64,000 nt of DNA, taken from assembly GCF_019049625.1 (NCBI RefSeq), contig NZ_JAFMOY010000130.1, positions 124,001-188,000 of the forward strand, written 5' to 3'. Shown here piece by piece: positions 62,001-64,000 of this stretch. Both the position numbers and the translations under genes were made by a program. The stretch is from Rahnella ecdela. Lineage in GTDB: Bacteria > Pseudomonadota > Gammaproteobacteria > Enterobacterales > Enterobacteriaceae. Position 1 is the first letter of the stretch. The number at the start of each line of letters is the position of its first letter. The notes below the pieces were generated by a model. That model saw only the letters and a program-made list of their open reading frames with translations, did not search any database and was not told where the DNA came from.

Positions 62001-64000
62001 CTTCGCTGACCCTCGGTAATGGTTCATCGCTGACAGCTTCCGGGGCAAACAGTATGGCGCTGGTCAGCGCCGGTACCAATGCGCAAATCAATACCGCCGG
62101 TTCAAAACTGTTTGCCAGCGGCGGCGGGGCAAAAGCCGTCACCGTCGAAGGCGGCGCGCTGGGTAATCTCGACAGCACCACTGCGATCACCCTCAGCGGT
62201 ACAGGCAGCATCGGCGGCGTGGCCGACGGGCAAAAGCATGAGTCCGACGGTTCGATAGTGACAGCGCCTGATGCCAGCACCACGCTCACCAGCGCCGCAT
62301 CGGTTATTGCCAGCGCATCCGGCGCAATAGGTTACATGGCCACGAATCTCGGGAACGTGATCAATAACGGCGTGATAACGATGAGTGGCGCAGGCAGCAC
62401 GGGCATACTGGCACAACTCGGCAGCAAGGCCATCAACAATAATCAGATTACGCTGACCGGCGCGAACAGCACCGGTGCGCAGGTTATATCAGGCAGCACA
62501 TTTACCAACAATGGCGCTCTCCAGATTGCACAGGGAACAGGGATTGATGCCAGTGGCAGCGGGACTTCCGTTGCACGCGCAGGCAATATTACGGTTAATG
62601 ACGGCGTGGCCGGTATCCGCATTTCGGATGGCACCAGTCTTATCCTCAACGGCGACGACAATAATATTACCAGCGGCGGCACGGCGCACGGCGTGTTACT
62701 CGATACCGGTGCGGGCGGTCTCGCCATGAATAACACGACCCTAAATATCACGGGTTCCAGCAATGGTGTCGAAAACCGCGCGGAAACCGGCAATGTCACA
62801 CTGCAAAACGCAACCATTAATGTCGGCAATGGCAGTGGTGTGCGTACTGCTACGGCATTTGATCCCGCATCAACGCTGCGGGTGAATGTCAGCGGTAACG
62901 GCACGGCTTTTAATTTCACGCAGACTAATCTCTCTGCCACTTCCGGGCTGCTGACACTGGGTGACGGATATGTGTTTAATGTCACCGGCGCGGGCGGAAC
63001 GGGGATAAATGCCAACACCACAGGTGACGTTGTCACGTCTGCCACCGTTAATATTACCGATGCAGCAGGGGGATCAGCACTGGTGGCGGGCAATGCCGGT
63101 AACGTGCTCAACACCGGCGTCCTGACGTCTGCCAGTCTCACCGCGCCGGTGGTCGATCTCAGCAACGGAACAACAGCACGGTTTGAAAACCGGGGGACGA
63201 TTACGCCATCTTCAGCCAGTGCAGTCGCCGTTTCCGGCACCGCGGGCAATGACGACGTTCTGCTGACTTCCGGCAATGTTTTCGGTGATATCAGTACCGG
63301 TTCGGGCGATGACACCATCACCTGGAATGGCGGCACGCTCGACGGCAGCCTGACTCTCGGTGCCGGGAATGCCAACCGCGCGTATATCAACAATGTGGAT
63401 TTATCGACCACCCGGCATATCACCAGCGGCATCGGCTCCGATAACGAAGTGAGCTTTTCCAAAATTGTGGCACGGGGCGGTACGTTTGACACCGACGATC
63501 TCAGCCGTGGCGTCAATTTAGGCAATGGCTGGAACGTCATTAATTTCACCGATGACACGCAGTGGGAACTCACCGGCGACCTTCAGCTGGCGCACAGCAA
63601 CGTGAATATCGACAGCACCTCCACACTGTTCGCCGGTAACGGCGTTAATCCGGTGATTTCCGGCGGCGAGCTGAATTCCGCAATTGTGACGAATGCCGGA
63701 CTGATTGATCTGACCAACGGCAGCGGATCACCGGGAAATTCCCTGACCATCAACGGCGATCTGGTGTCGGATGGTGGTACTGTCAACATGATAACCCGTC
63801 TTAATGCAGGCGGTGTGCGCAGTAACCAGTTCACCGACACGTTGAAAATTACTGGCAATGCCAGCAGTGGCACGACTATTCTGGATATCACACCCGCAGC
63901 TGCCAGTACCGGCGCGCTGACCGACCTTAATCATTCATCTTCAATGCAAGCCTACGAGGGGATTTCGCTGGTACAGGTAGCCGGAAATTCCAGCGTCAGC
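59024..64000 (+). CDS. Giant autotransporter adhesin (type V secretion), partial, C-terminal barrel beyond the window
   Basis: An open frame of 1659 codons reaches the window end without a stop. I checked the frame at several points (60002, 61202, 62042, 63002, 63962). The signal peptide starts MVRRLLLSKVSIAVYVVIST and probably ends at AQA near residue 32. The passenger is rich in Gly, Asn, Thr, Ser and Ala with repeated N-x-G turns (INLSGNGAIG, SLTASGMNSVG), as in pertactin-like beta-helices. Close to the window end SPGNSLTINGDLV and YEGISLVQVAGNSS match the conserved passenger end before an autotransporter beta-barrel. The barrel itself is not seen. An internal duplication of about 276 residues is present. 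Adhesion or autoaggregation is the likely role. Confidence 0.88.
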   Translation, partial: MVRRLLLSKVSIAVYVVISTPPALLFPVTAQAVILQAFNPADNDQLNGDLLVSGGAVVDLTGNQQFRAGTDGSVNTTLGALQGLGRIVNDHGVIGASRLDIGPANFGITIPDPTTGGNTTFQVYNPATLIALAPVDASTPVADVVNVGDDQYINTRIADVSTGGTLNVNIGQANAAPSGVNNAWTMAAKQSTLFNVDGTNGADSTLNWNSSNRITFSGTAADPTIPRQLTVQNLITFNGAFTVQTLDNAVTSFNVTNAAGLKSYNDWLVTQLKSGNLDKSTYLTNFNKAFTRSTNTVDYLISADDPNDDVAQAIGNRIVINASGANAKVNIAAGKSLEVIGANGGAIRGTNNAEITVNGKVSSSGSLGSEGSALYLDDSSGINNGVINGGFINRIDGTGVGSTGFGSNGVQVQNGSTFDNNGIVNFATTGGTTSAINLGINSSANNSGNINVGINGSSATGSTTGVMVGDATASFINNTGANIYIGRGPQNSLNDNTADTAVNQSGLTAGVQVSAGGSAINNGNIVIGSRVQNAAGMYAGGGTGTTLLNNGTIDINGKATTVPRENIGMSVMNTTGNIDNAGTINLNGVNGTGVKVVATSGNTSSASSTGTINVAGGADTASGTRNFGIWVEGQGTGVATATVDGPINLSGNGAIGVHSRGNATVDVSPDAIPAFSLGSNQIAFFAFGPNAKINTVGNNSFNVTTTGSTLFRLEQGADFDGTDLSLTASGMNSVGVMGTGTGGTTVVTKNATLEVSGTGATGLIVEGGATGSIDADTTINLSGVNAVGAIADGQKHTLAGTNSGSPVQSTALVSAASLMSAQNGLTGFIARNRASLTNTGDINFTGAGATGILVQSGATGSNTGNIAINDGGAGMVVNSGTSGLNTTASTSGSINVNGGSIASRTRGVSASGAKAIATLSNGSLINLNGVGAIGADAQNGGTVNIASSATPTFSNTDQIAYRAVGAGSVINSATTVLDVDTDRSTLYRIADGASLTLGNGSSLTASGANSMALVSAGTNAQINTAGSKLFASGGGAKAVTVEGGALGNLDSTTAITLSGTGSIGGVADGQKHESDGSIVTAPDASTTLTSAASVIASASGAIGYMATNLGNVINNGVITMSGAGSTGILAQLGSKAINNNQITLTGANSTGAQVISGSTFTNNGALQIAQGTGIDASGSGTSVARAGNITVNDGVAGIRISDGTSLILNGDDNNITSGGTAHGVLLDTGAGGLAMNNTTLNITGSSNGVENRAETGNVTLQNATINVGNGSGVRTATAFDPASTLRVNVSGNGTAFNFTQTNLSATSGLLTLGDGYVFNVTGAGGTGINANTTGDVVTSATVNITDAAGGSALVAGNAGNVLNTGVLTSASLTAPVVDLSNGTTARFENRGTITPSSASAVAVSGTAGNDDVLLTSGNVFGDISTGSGDDTITWNGGTLDGSLTLGAGNANRAYINNVDLSTTRHITSGIGSDNEVSFSKIVARGGTFDTDDLSRGVNLGNGWNVINFTDDTQWELTGDLQLAHSNVNIDSTSTLFAGNGVNPVISGGELNSAIVTNAGLIDLTNGSGSPGNSLTINGDLVSDGGTVNMITRLNAGGVRSNQFTDTLKITGNASSGTTILDITPAAASTGALTDLNHSSSMQAYEGISLVQVAGNSSVS
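60905..62420 (+). repeat. Internal tandem duplication in the autotransporter passenger
   Basis: Two diverged units (about 60905-61590 and 61735-62420) align with a constant offset of 828-834 bp. Paired landmarks are INLSGNGAIG/INLNGVGAIG (60962/61796), LTASG (61199/62030), ADGQKH (61394/62222) and GATGILVQ/GSTGILAQ (61565/62393). Confidence 0.75.

Noticed and set aside
62443-63573. 376-codon open frame on the minus strand, with several more between 59,264 and 63,934
   Set aside because: They lie antisense to the autotransporter passenger. Its Gly/Asn/Thr/Ser-rich codons avoid stops on the other strand, and the predicted proteins are low-complexity Pro/Val/Leu chains with no domain.

Overview
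The window reads as a chromosomal segment of a plant- or environment-associated Enterobacterales bacterium, most like Yersiniaceae of the Rahnella/Ewingella/Serratia type. This is inferred from the family make-up and protein style, without a database search. No rRNA, tRNA, CRISPR array or insertion sequence was recognised. The density is typically bacterial, and most genes sit in tight operons with 1-40 nt overlaps.

Left part (1-16,970): A minus-strand operon (150 back to 4751) carries all six enzymes of the non-phosphorylative L-fucose pathway: mutarotase, fucose dehydrogenase, fuconolactonase, fuconate dehydratase, 2-keto-3-deoxyfuconate dehydrogenase and a FAH-type hydrolase. It diverges from a FadR-type GntR regulator. 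Next comes a likely plant-responsive module: a proline iminopeptidase gene, a LuxR solo with the W57M/Y61W signature of the OryR/XccR/PipR group, and a divergent five-gene peptide ABC transporter. A similar 20-bp palindromic element lies in front of both flanking transcription units. Then follow an SmvA-like 14-TM efflux pump with a TetR regulator and three matching 16-bp operators, and a second FCD-type GntR regulator divergent from an OsmC-like peroxidase.

Middle (16,977-50,760): A cyanide-insensitive-type bd quinol oxidase operon (cioA, cioB and a 54-residue membrane peptide) has a perfect FNR box upstream. The next 30 kb is a complete minus-strand type VI secretion system: tssB-tssC-tssK-tssL-ompA/tagL-like-hcp, a terminator, then tssH(clpV)-vgrG-PAAR-effector-immunity pair-DUF4123 chaperone-unknown membrane gene-tssM-tssA-tssF-tssG-tssJ-tssE-vasL-unknown. 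The cargo is a 939-residue MIX effector of the VasX type with a hydrophobic, probably pore-forming C terminus. It is followed by two tandemly duplicated membrane proteins whose ends are nearly identical and whose membrane segments differ. The DNA upstream of the system is AT-rich and carries nine TAGGA/TCCTA motifs, some resembling RcsAB boxes.

Right part (50,760-64,000): Two methyl-accepting chemotaxis proteins, one transmembrane and one Aer-like with a PAS domain, each have a sigma-28 type promoter. A GNAT acetyltransferase lies between them. A solitary tyrosine recombinase follows a perfect inverted repeat, then ovoA for ovothiol biosynthesis. Last is a very large autotransporter adhesin (1659 codons visible) that is open at the window end and has an internal duplication of about 276 residues in its passenger.

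Taken together the segment suggests a flagellated, plant-associated competitor. It can sense plant-derived compounds, take up peptides and fucose, respire under stress, make a thiol antioxidant, adhere, and attack neighbours by T6SS.
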